Shown here: one piece after another, positions 15,710 through 23,190 of the stretch | How the letters are laid out: each line of letters begins with the position of its first letter | How positions within the stretch are numbered: position 1 is the first letter of the stretch | Source: CBDUXP01 sp965371225 [NCBI: uncultured bacterium] | GTDB taxonomy: Bacteria; Abyssobacteria; SURF-5; CBDUXP01 | Length of the DNA: 34,132 nucleotides | Direction of reading: 5' to 3' | Assembly (NCBI GenBank): GCA_965371225.1 | Contig: CBDUXP010000039.1 | Location: 1-34,132 of the forward strand | The notes under the pieces: model-generated | Told to the model about the DNA's origin: nothing | Databases searched by the model: none | The model's input: only the letters and a program-made list of their open reading frames with translations | Made by a program: the position numbers and the translations under genes

Positions 15710-16671
15710 GCATGCACCTCCCGTTCGGTGCGCCGCCGTTCCGCAATCCGCTGCATCGCGGGGGCCGCGTCGGCCTTCGCCGCCTGAAACGCCACGGCGA
15801 TGGCGCCGTCCACCGGCCACAACGGCGTCTGTTGCACGTCGCTCTCCGGCACCCGGTTTTGCAGGTGCGCCACGCAGGAGTCCCGCACCTGGGGCACGTT
15901 CTGCACGACGCCGCCGAAGAACGCGGTGGGGATGGTCGGCCCCGGCGCGTCCGGCGCCAGCAACACCGCGGCGGCCAGTTCCGCCAGCGCGTGGCCCGCC
16001 CGCTCGAGGAGGTCGCGCGCCACGTCGTCGCCCGCCGCCGCCACGCGCGCGACCACCGGGCAGAGCGCTGCCAGCCGCGCGCGCGAGATCAACGGCCGGT
16101 ACAGAAACGTTTTGAGTTCCTGCACCTGCTGGAGGGCACACGCGTCGAGCAACTGTTCGGTGAGCGCGGTGCGCGGCCCCATGCCTTCGGCGGCGCGCAC
16201 CACGGCCCGCAACGCTTCCACCGCGATCATCGTGCCGCTGCCCTCATCCCCCACCACCGGCCCCCAGCCGCCGCGGCGGATGCGCTGCCCGGACGGCCAC
16301 CGGCCCTCGGCCGACGTGCCCGTACCACATTGCACGATCACCCCCGGGGCCTCCGCGTCATGGAAAATGGCCGCGCGACACGCCGCGGCTTCCGTCACCA
16401 CCACCCACTGCGTGCCCGGGGACGCGGCTTCCAGCGCCTGCAACACCGTGTCTGGCAGATGCGGCCCGGTCAGGCAGCCGGCCTGCGGCGGATCCCCCGG
16501 CGTCAGCACGGCGCGGGCGGCGGTCTCGACATTCCGCGCCGCCTCGGCCACGTCGGTGAAGAAGGTATTGGCCGGCCCGCCGTGCCCTTCGGCGACCACG
16601 TCCCCCGCGCGCGTGACGCGGACGGCGCGGGTGTGGGAACCGCCGGCGTCGATACCCACCACGCCCGGCAT
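15706..16671 (-). CDS. BadF/BadG/BcrA-family ATPase, probable amino-sugar kinase
   Basis: A 321-residue member of the ASKHA (actin/hexokinase) fold. The phosphate-1 loop is GIDAGGSHTR (6-15). An adenosine/phosphate-2 type block reads VIVQCGTGTSAEG, and GWGPVVGDEGSG matches the family's glycine-rich segment. The length and motifs fit the N-acetylglucosamine-kinase branch better than the benzoyl-CoA reductase activator branch, because the Fe-S cysteines of the activators are not seen. It starts 2 bases after the homoserine dehydrogenase stop and overlaps the downstream SIS gene by 4 bases. A kinase followed by a SIS protein suggests phosphorylation and then processing of a recycled or imported amino sugar. 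The substrate is inferred only. Confidence 0.87.
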   Translation of the reverse strand: MPGVVGIDAGGSHTRAVRVTRAGDVVAEGHGGPANTFFTDVAEAARNVETAARAVLTPGDPPQAGCLTGPHLPDTVLQALEAASPGTQWVVVTEAAACRAAIFHDAEAPGVIVQCGTGTSAEGRWPSGQRIRRGGWGPVVGDEGSGTMIAVEALRAVVRAAEGMGPRTALTEQLLDACALQQVQELKTFLYRPLISRARLAALCPVVARVAAAGDDVARDLLERAGHALAELAAAVLLAPDAPGPTIPTAFFGGVVQNVPQVRDSCVAHLQNRVPESDVQQTPLWPVDGAIAVAFQAAKADAAPAMQRIAERRRTEREVHA

Positions 16672-16673
16672 GC

Positions 16674-17969
16674 TCAGTACCGGATGCCGCGGATCACGCG
16701 CGTGGCCCCTGTGATTTCCGGCAGCTTGTCGATAAGTTCGAGCGCGCGGCGCAGATTCGCCTCGCGCGCGTCATGGGTCAGCACCACGACGGTCACGTCC
16801 CCGGCCGCGTCGGCGCCGTGCTGCACGACGGATTCGATGCTGACCTCGTGCTCGGCGAGAATCGTGGAGAGGCGGCCCAGCACCCCCAGGCGATCCACCA
16901 CCGTGAAGCGCAGGTAATACGGGCAGACCACGTCGCTCAGCCGGCGGAGCTTGGACTGGCGCGAGTACACGAACGGCGGCACGCGCTGGCCGCTGTTCAG
17001 CGCCACGTTGCGCGCCGCGTCGATCACGTCGCCGACGATGGCGCTCGCGGTCGGAAAGCGGCCGGCGCCGCGCCCGTAGTACATGGTCTCCCCCACCACG
17101 TCCCCCTGCACCCACAGGGCGTTGAATTCGTTGCGCACGCCGGCGAGCAGCGCCTGCTTCGGCACCAGGGTCGGATGCACGCGGCAGGCGATATCGCCGT
17201 CGGTCAGTTCGATGACGGCGAGCAGCTTGATCACGTACCCCAGCTCGTCCGCGGCGCGAATGTCGCTCGGCGTAATGTCCGCGATCCCCTCCACGGGGAC
17301 GTCCTCGAACGGGACCGGCCACTGGCCCACCATGGACGCGAGAATCGTCGCCTTGTGCGCCGCGTCGCCGCCGGAAATATCCAGCGTGGGGTCCGCCTCG
17401 GCGAAGCCCAGTTCCTGCGCTTCCGCGAGCGCGACGCTGAAGTCCGTGCCGTCCTCAGTCATCTTCGTCAAGATGTAGTTGCACGTGCCGTTCACGATCC
17501 CGTAGATGCGGCTGATCTTGTCCGCCGAGAGCCCCTCGCGCAGGGAGCGCAGAATGGGAATGCCGCCGGCCACCGCCGCTTCGAAAAGATAGTCGACGCG
17601 CGCCGCCGCCGCCGCCTCGACCAGTTGGGGGCCGTGGTACGCAATGAGCGCCTTGTTCGCAGTGACCACGGATTTTCCGTTTTCGAAGGCCGCGAGAGTG
17701 AAGGTGCGCGCGGCATCCGTCCCGCCGATGACTTCCACCACCACGTCAACCTCCGGATCGGCCACGAGCTGCGCTGCGTCGCCCACGTACAAGGCCTTGG
17801 GCACGCCGAGCGCGGCCGCTTCGCTCCAGTCGAGCGCGGACACCCGCGTGACGCTCACGTCGAAGCCGGTCCGGGCCGCGATGCGGTCCGCGTGGTCGCG
17901 CAACGTGAGGTACACCCCGCCGCCGACGACGCCGAGACCGAGGATACCGACACGGACGCGGTCACCCAT
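16674..17969 (-). CDS. hom: Homoserine dehydrogenase
   Basis: A 431-residue cytoplasmic enzyme reducing aspartate semialdehyde to homoserine with NAD(P)H, the branch point to threonine and methionine. The Rossmann motif is GLGVVG (11-16). TANKALIA (103-110) and the catalytic-domain block IYGIVNGTCNYILTKM, then ADPTLDISGGDAAHK, carry the conserved catalytic Lys and Asp region. A C-terminal ACT domain (about 350-431) suggests allosteric control by an amino acid. Length is typical for a monofunctional enzyme with ACT domain. It lies 2 bases from each neighbouring gene, inside the seven-gene operon and directly after an aspartate-type aminotransferase, which fits aspartate-family synthesis. Confidence 0.95.
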   Translation of the reverse strand: MGDRVRVGILGLGVVGGGVYLTLRDHADRIAARTGFDVSVTRVSALDWSEAAALGVPKALYVGDAAQLVADPEVDVVVEVIGGTDAARTFTLAAFENGKSVVTANKALIAYHGPQLVEAAAAARVDYLFEAAVAGGIPILRSLREGLSADKISRIYGIVNGTCNYILTKMTEDGTDFSVALAEAQELGFAEADPTLDISGGDAAHKATILASMVGQWPVPFEDVPVEGIADITPSDIRAADELGYVIKLLAVIELTDGDIACRVHPTLVPKQALLAGVRNEFNALWVQGDVVGETMYYGRGAGRFPTASAIVGDVIDAARNVALNSGQRVPPFVYSRQSKLRRLSDVVCPYYLRFTVVDRLGVLGRLSTILAEHEVSIESVVQHGADAAGDVTVVVLTHDAREANLRRALELIDKLPEITGATRVIRGIRY

Positions 17970-17971
17970 CG

Positions 17972-19159
17972 CTACTGCGCCTTGGCGAGGGTCGCCTTGA
18001 TACGCGCCAGCCCCTCGACGATGTCCTCGTCGCTGACGGCATAGGAGAAGCGCACGTGGGAGGACATGCCGAAGCCCGTCCCGGGCACCACCGCCACGAG
18101 CGCGTCCCGGAGCAGGAGATCGGCCAAGTCATCGCTCGTGTCGATAGTCGTGCCGTCCACCGTGCGCCCGCGCAGCGCGCGCATATCGGCAAAGTGGTAG
18201 AACGCGCCGTCGGGCAGCGGGTCCTGCGCCTCGAACACCTCGTTCGCCAGTTCGACGATCAGCCGGCGGCGGCGGTCGAAGGCCGCGAGCATGTCGATGA
18301 GCGCATCATCCGGCGCGGTGAGCGCTGCCACGGCGCCGGCCTGCGCAAACGCCGTCGGGTTCGACGTGGTCTGGCTCGCGTACGTGTGGCACGCCTTGAT
18401 GATGTCTTCCGGCCCGGCGCAGTAGCCCACGCGCCACCCGGTCATGGAGTACGTCTTGCTGCACGAGCCCACGGTGATGGTCCGCTCGTACATGTCCGGC
18501 AGGGCGGCCACGCTCACATGCTCGCGCCCGTCGTACACCACCTGCTCATAGGTCTCGTCCGAGATGACGGCGATATCATGTTCGACGCACACGGCCGTCA
18601 GCGCGGCGAACTGGTCGCGCGAGTACATGGCGCCGCTGGGGTTGTTCGGCGAGTTCAAGATCAGCAGCTTCGTGCGCGGCGTGACGGCGGCGCGCAACTG
18701 GTCCGGGGTCAGGCGAAACTCCGTGGTGTCCACCGGCACCGGCTCACCGGCGGCCAGCTTGACCATCTCCGGGAAGCTGACCCAGTACGGCCTGGGAATG
18801 ATGACCTCGTCGCCGGGGTCCACGAGCGCCGCGAGCACGGCGGTGAGCACCCCTTTCCCGCCCACGCCCACGAACGTCTGGGCCGGGGTGTAGGTCAACC
18901 CGTTGACCCGCTGAAACTTCTGGGCGACCGCCTCGCGCAGGGCCGCGGTGCCGCCGGCGGGGGTGTACTTGGTGTCCCCCGCATCGAGGGCGGCTTTGGC
19001 CGCATCCTTTATATGCACGGGCGTGTCGAAATCCGGCTCGCCGGCACCGAAGCTGATCACCGGCTTCCCCTCCGCCCGCATCTGCTTGGCGAGGGCGGTC
19101 AGGGCCAGCGTGGGCGAGGGGGTGATACTCCGCGCGCGGCGGCTGAGGGTGAGTGCCAT
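17972..19159 (-). CDS. Class I aminotransferase, aspartate aminotransferase type
   Basis: A 395-residue PLP-dependent fold-type I transaminase. Motifs are SFGAGEPDFDTP (36-47), NSPNNPSG (169-176), the PLP-ring Asp/Tyr in SDETYEQ (200-206), the Schiff-base Lys235 in GSCSKTYSMTGWR, and a C-terminal substrate-binding Arg in SSHVRFSYA. These are the features of prokaryotic (subgroup I-gamma) aspartate aminotransferases, which make aspartate from oxaloacetate and glutamate. The next gene is homoserine dehydrogenase, consistent with aspartate supply. Substrate choice within class I cannot be fixed from motifs, and prephenate or aromatic activity is possible. Confidence 0.93.
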   Translation of the reverse strand: MALTLSRRARSITPSPTLALTALAKQMRAEGKPVISFGAGEPDFDTPVHIKDAAKAALDAGDTKYTPAGGTAALREAVAQKFQRVNGLTYTPAQTFVGVGGKGVLTAVLAALVDPGDEVIIPRPYWVSFPEMVKLAAGEPVPVDTTEFRLTPDQLRAAVTPRTKLLILNSPNNPSGAMYSRDQFAALTAVCVEHDIAVISDETYEQVVYDGREHVSVAALPDMYERTITVGSCSKTYSMTGWRVGYCAGPEDIIKACHTYASQTTSNPTAFAQAGAVAALTAPDDALIDMLAAFDRRRRLIVELANEVFEAQDPLPDGAFYHFADMRALRGRTVDGTTIDTSDDLADLLLRDALVAVVPGTGFGMSSHVRFSYAVSDEDIVEGLARIKATLAKAQ

Positions 19160-19169
19160 AGTCTGGACC

Positions 19170-20381
19170 TCAGGAGGCGGCGGCCAGGTCGGGCAGCTCG
19201 TCCGCGCCCATGGCCATGACCCGTTTGATGCCGCGCAGGGCTTGGCGGATGCGCTTCTCGTTCTCCACCAGCGCCATGCGGAAGTAGCCCTCCCCGTGCT
19301 CGCCGAACCCGACGCCCGGCGACACGGCCACCTTCGCGTGCTGCAGCAGGAGTTCGGACGCGCCCAGGGACCCGTACCGGGCGAGCAGGTCCGGAATCTT
19401 CGCCCACACGTACATGGTGGCCTGCGGCATGTCGACCTCCCACTCTAACTCGCGGAGGCCGTTCACGAGCACGTCGCGCCGCTGGCGGTAGATGACGTTG
19501 TTCTGCTGCACGCATTCCTGCGAGCCGCGGAGCGCCGCGATGGCCGCCACCTGGATTGGGGTGAAGATGCCGTAATCGTAGTACGACTTCAGTTTGGCGA
19601 GCGCGCCGACGACGTCCTTGTTGCCCAGGCAGAAGCCGACCCGCCACCCGGCCATGCTGTACGTCTTCGACAGCGAGTAGAACTCGATGCCCACGTCCTT
19701 AGCGCCCTTCACCTGGAGGAAGCTCGGTGCGTTGTAACCGTCGAAACAGATTTCCGAGTAGGCGTTGTCGTGCACGACCAGGATGCCTTCGCGGCGGGCG
19801 AAGGCCACCACCTCTTCGAACAGGGCGAGGTCGGCCACCTTCGCCGTCGGGTTGTTCGGATAGCTGAGCACGAGCGCTTTGGGCTTGGGGTAGACATTCG
19901 CCACCAGGTTGGCCAGGTGCGGCACCAGGTTCTCGCCAGGGGTCAAGGGGTAGCTCATCACCCGCCCCCCCGCCAACACCACCGCGTAAAAGTGACTCGG
20001 ATAGGTGGGACTGGGCACGAGCACGTCATCGCCCTCGTTAAGGATCGCGATGAACAGATGGCTGATGCCTTCCTTCGAGCCGATGCACGCCACGGCCTCC
20101 GTCTCGGGGTCCAGTTCCACATCGAACCGTTCCGCGTACCAATCGCAGATGGCGCGGCGCAGGTGCGGAATGCCGCGGGACGTGGAATACCGGTGCGCCT
20201 TGGGGTCCTGGGCGACCTCGGCGAGCTTCGCCACGATGTGCGGCGGCGTGGGTAAATCCGGATTGCCCATGCCCAGGTCGATAACGTCTTCGCCCCGCTG
20301 CCGCGCCTCCAGCTTCAGCTGGTTGATGCGCGCGAACATGTACGGCGGCAGCCGTTCCAAATGGGAACTCATGTAACTCAT
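19170..20381 (-). CDS. Class I aminotransferase, AlaC-like
   Basis: A 403-residue PLP enzyme. It shows DLGMGNPDLPTPPHIV (35-50), SYPNNPTAK (173-181), the HDNAYSEICFDG block (204-215), the PLP Lys239 in FYSLSKTYSMAGWRVGF and MALVENEKRIRQA near the C-terminus. These resemble the AlaC (glutamate-pyruvate) and LL-diaminopimelate aminotransferase group, with AlaC closest by memory. The start is supported by GGAG 7 bases upstream; ATG codon 4 is an alternative. It lies 15 bases after the lipoyl-carrier gene and 10 bases before the second aminotransferase, so it belongs to the same operon. It probably interconverts alanine/pyruvate with glutamate/2-oxoglutarate. Confidence 0.92.
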   Translation of the reverse strand: MSYMSSHLERLPPYMFARINQLKLEARQRGEDVIDLGMGNPDLPTPPHIVAKLAEVAQDPKAHRYSTSRGIPHLRRAICDWYAERFDVELDPETEAVACIGSKEGISHLFIAILNEGDDVLVPSPTYPSHFYAVVLAGGRVMSYPLTPGENLVPHLANLVANVYPKPKALVLSYPNNPTAKVADLALFEEVVAFARREGILVVHDNAYSEICFDGYNAPSFLQVKGAKDVGIEFYSLSKTYSMAGWRVGFCLGNKDVVGALAKLKSYYDYGIFTPIQVAAIAALRGSQECVQQNNVIYRQRRDVLVNGLRELEWEVDMPQATMYVWAKIPDLLARYGSLGASELLLQHAKVAVSPGVGFGEHGEGYFRMALVENEKRIRQALRGIKRVMAMGADELPDLAAAS

Positions 20382-20396
20382 GGCGATGCTCCGCGG

Positions 20397-20663
20397 TTAC
20401 GTAGCGGAATCCTCATTCGTTTGCTCGATGCGGCACAGCACGTCCCCGACGCTGACGCGCGCGCCTTCGTCCTCCACGATGACGCGGAGGATGCCGTTCA
20501 CGGGACTCGGCACGAAGAAGCTGGCCTTGTCCGTGGACATTTCCACCAGGTCGTCCCCTTTTTCGATGCGATCGTCCTCGTCCATCTGCCAGAAGGAGAC
20601 GGTCGCTTCGTCACCGGCGTCATCGCCCAGGTTGGGTAACACCACTTCATACAACTCAGCCAT
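20397..20663 (-). CDS. Free-standing E2-type lipoyl carrier domain
   Basis: A complete lipoyl (biotinyl/lipoyl) domain of 88 residues with nothing attached. It has VVLPNLGDDAGDEATVSFW at the start, a basic/acidic turn (KGDDLVEM), the lipoylation hairpin STDKASFFVPSPVNG with Lys46, and the mirror half VIVEDEGARVSVGDVL. This is the sequence type fused to E2 subunits of 2-oxoacid dehydrogenases, not the GcvH type. Here it lacks the peripheral-subunit-binding and acyltransferase domains. Its ATG lies 1 base from the lipA stop. It is probably a substrate of LipA and either swings between separate E1/E3-like partners elsewhere or is a lipoyl reservoir. The partner is unknown. Confidence 0.9.
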   Translation of the reverse strand: MAELYEVVLPNLGDDAGDEATVSFWQMDEDDRIEKGDDLVEMSTDKASFFVPSPVNGILRVIVEDEGARVSVGDVLCRIEQTNEDSAT

Positions 20664-20664
20664 C

Positions 20665-21561
20665 TCACCTCACCCATGCCGCGTCCGCTGCCCGGGGCGC
20701 GGTGCGCGCGACCCGCTGGAGCACGGCCGCCGCGTTAAACGAACTGCGCACGAACGGGCCCGCCGCCACGTGCCGCAGTCCGGCATCCAACGCCATTCGT
20801 CGATACACCTTGAACTGGGCGGGCGGCACGAACTCGGCCACCGGTGCGTGCGCGGGGGATGGGCGCAAATACTGCCCGATCGTGAGGATGTCCGTCTGCA
20901 CCGCCGCGAGATCGCGGATGGCCCGCTCGACTTCGGCCGCCGTCTCCCCCAGACCGACCATGATGCCGGATTTCGTGTACATATCCCGCCCGGCAGCCCG
21001 CGCCTCCCGTAACACGTGCAGCGCCCACGCATAGCGTCCGTCGGGGCGCACCCGCGCGTACTGCGCCGGTACCGTCTCCAAATTGTGGTTGAACACGTCC
21101 GGCCGCGCCGCGACGACGGTCCGCACCGCCGCCATATCGTTGCAGAAGTCGGGCACGAGCACTTCCACGGTGGTGTCCGGCAGCCGGGCGCGGATCGCAT
21201 CGATGGTCCGCACGAAATGCGCCGCGCCGCCGTCGGGCAGGTCGTCGCGGTTCACGCTGGTGCAGACCACGTGGCGCAGGCCCATGCGCACCGCCGCCTC
21301 GGCCACGCGGGCCGGCTCGCCGGGGTCCAGGGGCGCGGCGACGCCGTGCGGCACGTCGCAGTAGGCGCAGTCGCGCGTGCACACGTTCCCCATGAGCATG
21401 AACGTGGCCGTCTTGCGGGTGAAGCATTCGCCGATGTTCGGGCAGGAGGCGGACTGGCAGACGGTATGCAGCCCGAGGTCCGCGATGGCGGCCACGGTTG
21501 CACGCGTGTCGTCAGTGTAAGGCAGCCGCCGCCGGATCCACGGCGGAAACCGCTTCGCCAT
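20665..21561 (-). CDS. lipA: Lipoyl synthase
   Basis: A 298-residue radical-SAM enzyme that inserts two sulfurs into octanoyl groups on lipoyl domains. The auxiliary cluster cysteines C35, C40 and C46 (CX4CX5C) and the radical-SAM cysteines C61, C65 and C68 (CX3CX2C in NVCTRDCAYCDVPHG) are intact. The C-terminal RSSFNA carries the conserved Ser that ligates the auxiliary cluster. The start at 21561 has GGAGG upstream. The open frame continues far upstream, but no similarity is seen there and it runs antisense to htrA. It is first in a seven-gene operon, and its next gene encodes its likely substrate, a lipoyl domain. Confidence 0.97.
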   Translation of the reverse strand: MAKRFPPWIRRRLPYTDDTRATVAAIADLGLHTVCQSASCPNIGECFTRKTATFMLMGNVCTRDCAYCDVPHGVAAPLDPGEPARVAEAAVRMGLRHVVCTSVNRDDLPDGGAAHFVRTIDAIRARLPDTTVEVLVPDFCNDMAAVRTVVAARPDVFNHNLETVPAQYARVRPDGRYAWALHVLREARAAGRDMYTKSGIMVGLGETAAEVERAIRDLAAVQTDILTIGQYLRPSPAHAPVAEFVPPAQFKVYRRMALDAGLRHVAAGPFVRSSFNAAAVLQRVARTAPRAADAAWVR

Positions 21562-21616
21562 ATCGCCTCCGATGAGTGCACGGACCTGACCGGGTCCGGC
21601 GCAGTGGAAAAGCGCT

Positions 21617-21625
21617 ACTTTAGCA
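21617..21625 (-). promoter_or_regulatory. Extended -10 promoter of the lipA operon
   Basis: TGCTAAAGT on the minus strand (21625 to 21617), with no clear -35. The predicted start near 21610 gives a leader of about 50 bases containing the GGAGG of lipA. Confidence 0.5.
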
Positions 21626-21680
21626 GAGGCCCCGGGGACCGGCAACGCGGCCGGCCCGTCTGGCGTGTGGTAGGGGCCCA

Positions 21681-21689
21681 TGCTAGAGT
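21681..21689 (+). promoter_or_regulatory. Extended -10 promoter of htrA, leaderless arrangement
   Basis: TGCTAGAGT ends 7 bases before the ATG at 21697, so transcription would start on or next to the start codon. No Shine-Dalgarno is present. Confidence 0.5.
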
Positions 21690-21696
21690 TCGGCCG

Positions 21697-23190
21697 ATGC
21701 CAATAAACTCGCGCCGCGGGGCCGTGCTCGGCCTCGCGTTCGTACTTGGGGGCCTCATGGTGCACCCGCGCTCCGCGGCCGGCGCCGACCCACCCCTCCA
21801 GGCGCAGATCCTGCGCGCCAAACGCAAGATGCTCCCCGCGCTGGTACACATCGTGCCCGTCCAAGAATTCTTCGTGGGCGGCGAACGCCGCAAGCGCCTG
21901 GCCACGGGGTCGGGCGTCATCATCCGCCGCGACGGGTACGTGCTCACGAACAGCCACGTGATCGGGAAGGGCGAGAAGATCATCTGCATCCTGAGCGACG
22001 AGCGCGAGGTGCCCGCCAGCGTGGTGGGCACGGATCCGTACACGGACGTGGCCGTGCTGAAGCTGGACGCGGCGGTGCTCGACGGCGCGGTGTCCTACGC
22101 GCGGTTCGGCAACAGCGACCGGCTGGAGCAGGGCGCATTCGTGCTCGCCATGGGCAGCCCCTTCGGGCTGGCCCGGACCGTCTCGCTCGGCGTGGTCAGT
22201 ACCACCCGCCGCGCGCTGGGCGACCCCGCCGGCACTTTCGGGCGGTTCAACACGTGGATCCAGACGGACGCGGCCATCAACCCGGGCAACAGCGGCGGGC
22301 CCCTCGTAGACCTGCACGGGCGCATCGTCGGCATCAACACGCGCGGGATGGCGGGCGTCGCGGAGAACATCGGCTTTGCCGTGCCGGGCAACCTGGCCCG
22401 CGAGATTGCGGACAAGCTCATCGCGGACGGCCACGTGCAGCGGAGCACGTTGCACGTGACGTTCCAATCCATCGAGTCGGTGCGGGGCTATCCTGCGTCA
22501 GGCAACGGGCAGCGGCCGACGGGCGCGCTCATCGCGTCGGTGGAGCGCACGGGACCCGCCGCCCGCGCCGGCGTGCAGCCGGGGGACATCCTGATCGCCA
22601 TCGACGGGGCGCCGGTGGACGGACGGTTCGACGAACTCATCCCCGCCCTGCAGAAGACCCTGAGCGACTTGCCGGCCGAACGGGAAGTCCTCCTCACCGT
22701 GGAGCGCCAGGGAGAGCCGCTGACGCTTCGCGCGATCACCGCGCCCTTGGACGTGTATTTCGCCCCGGAGTTCCAGGCCGAAGAGTGGGGGCTCACCCTG
22801 ACACAAGTGACCGCCGCGCTCGTGGCGCAGCACCGCCTCGAGGACGCCTCGGGGGTCCACGTGGCCAGCGCGGCGCCGGGCAAGGCGGGGCATACGGCGG
22901 GGCTGCGGCCGGGGGACATCGTGTACCTGCTCGACGGGGAGCCCGTGCGCGACATGGAGCACTTCCGCGACCTCTATGCCACGGTCGCGGCGGAGCAACG
23001 CGCCCGCGTGCTTCTCGAGGTGCGCAACGGGAGCTTCTACCGGTTCGTGCTCGTCAAGCCCAAGCTGGACGCGGACACCGCGACCGACGCAAGCCCGGAC
23101 GGCGCGGAGGGCGAGGCTGACGGCGAACCGCTCCCGCCTGAACCGGATGCCGGTCCCGATACGGACGAGACCGCCGACCATGCCTCGTAA
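21697..23190 (+). CDS. HtrA/DegP-type serine protease with two PDZ domains
   Basis: A 497-residue periplasmic protease/chaperone with an N-terminal signal peptide (about 1-30, ending AGA). The chymotrypsin-like domain has the full triad: His87 (LTNSHVIG), Asp117 (PYTDVAVLK) and Ser199 (NPGNSGGPL). Two PDZ domains follow (about 270-350, with AARAGVQPGDILIAIDG, and about 395-470, with HTAGLRPGDIVYLLDG). The tail is acidic and Pro-rich. The open frame begins earlier, but the ATG at 21697 gives a signal peptide and matches the promoter. Its last 11 bases overlap the start of the following HtrA-like gene, so the two are translationally coupled. Confidence 0.95.
   Translation: MPINSRRGAVLGLAFVLGGLMVHPRSAAGADPPLQAQILRAKRKMLPALVHIVPVQEFFVGGERRKRLATGSGVIIRRDGYVLTNSHVIGKGEKIICILSDEREVPASVVGTDPYTDVAVLKLDAAVLDGAVSYARFGNSDRLEQGAFVLAMGSPFGLARTVSLGVVSTTRRALGDPAGTFGRFNTWIQTDAAINPGNSGGPLVDLHGRIVGINTRGMAGVAENIGFAVPGNLAREIADKLIADGHVQRSTLHVTFQSIESVRGYPASGNGQRPTGALIASVERTGPAARAGVQPGDILIAIDGAPVDGRFDELIPALQKTLSDLPAEREVLLTVERQGEPLTLRAITAPLDVYFAPEFQAEEWGLTLTQVTAALVAQHRLEDASGVHVASAAPGKAGHTAGLRPGDIVYLLDGEPVRDMEHFRDLYATVAAEQRARVLLEVRNGSFYRFVLVKPKLDADTATDASPDGAEGEADGEPLPPEPDAGPDTDETADHAS

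Noticed and set aside
21562-22467. Open frame continuing upstream of lipA, and another continuing upstream of htrA
   Set aside because: Both extensions are antisense to each other's gene. Motifs, signal peptide and promoters place the starts at 21561 and 21697.
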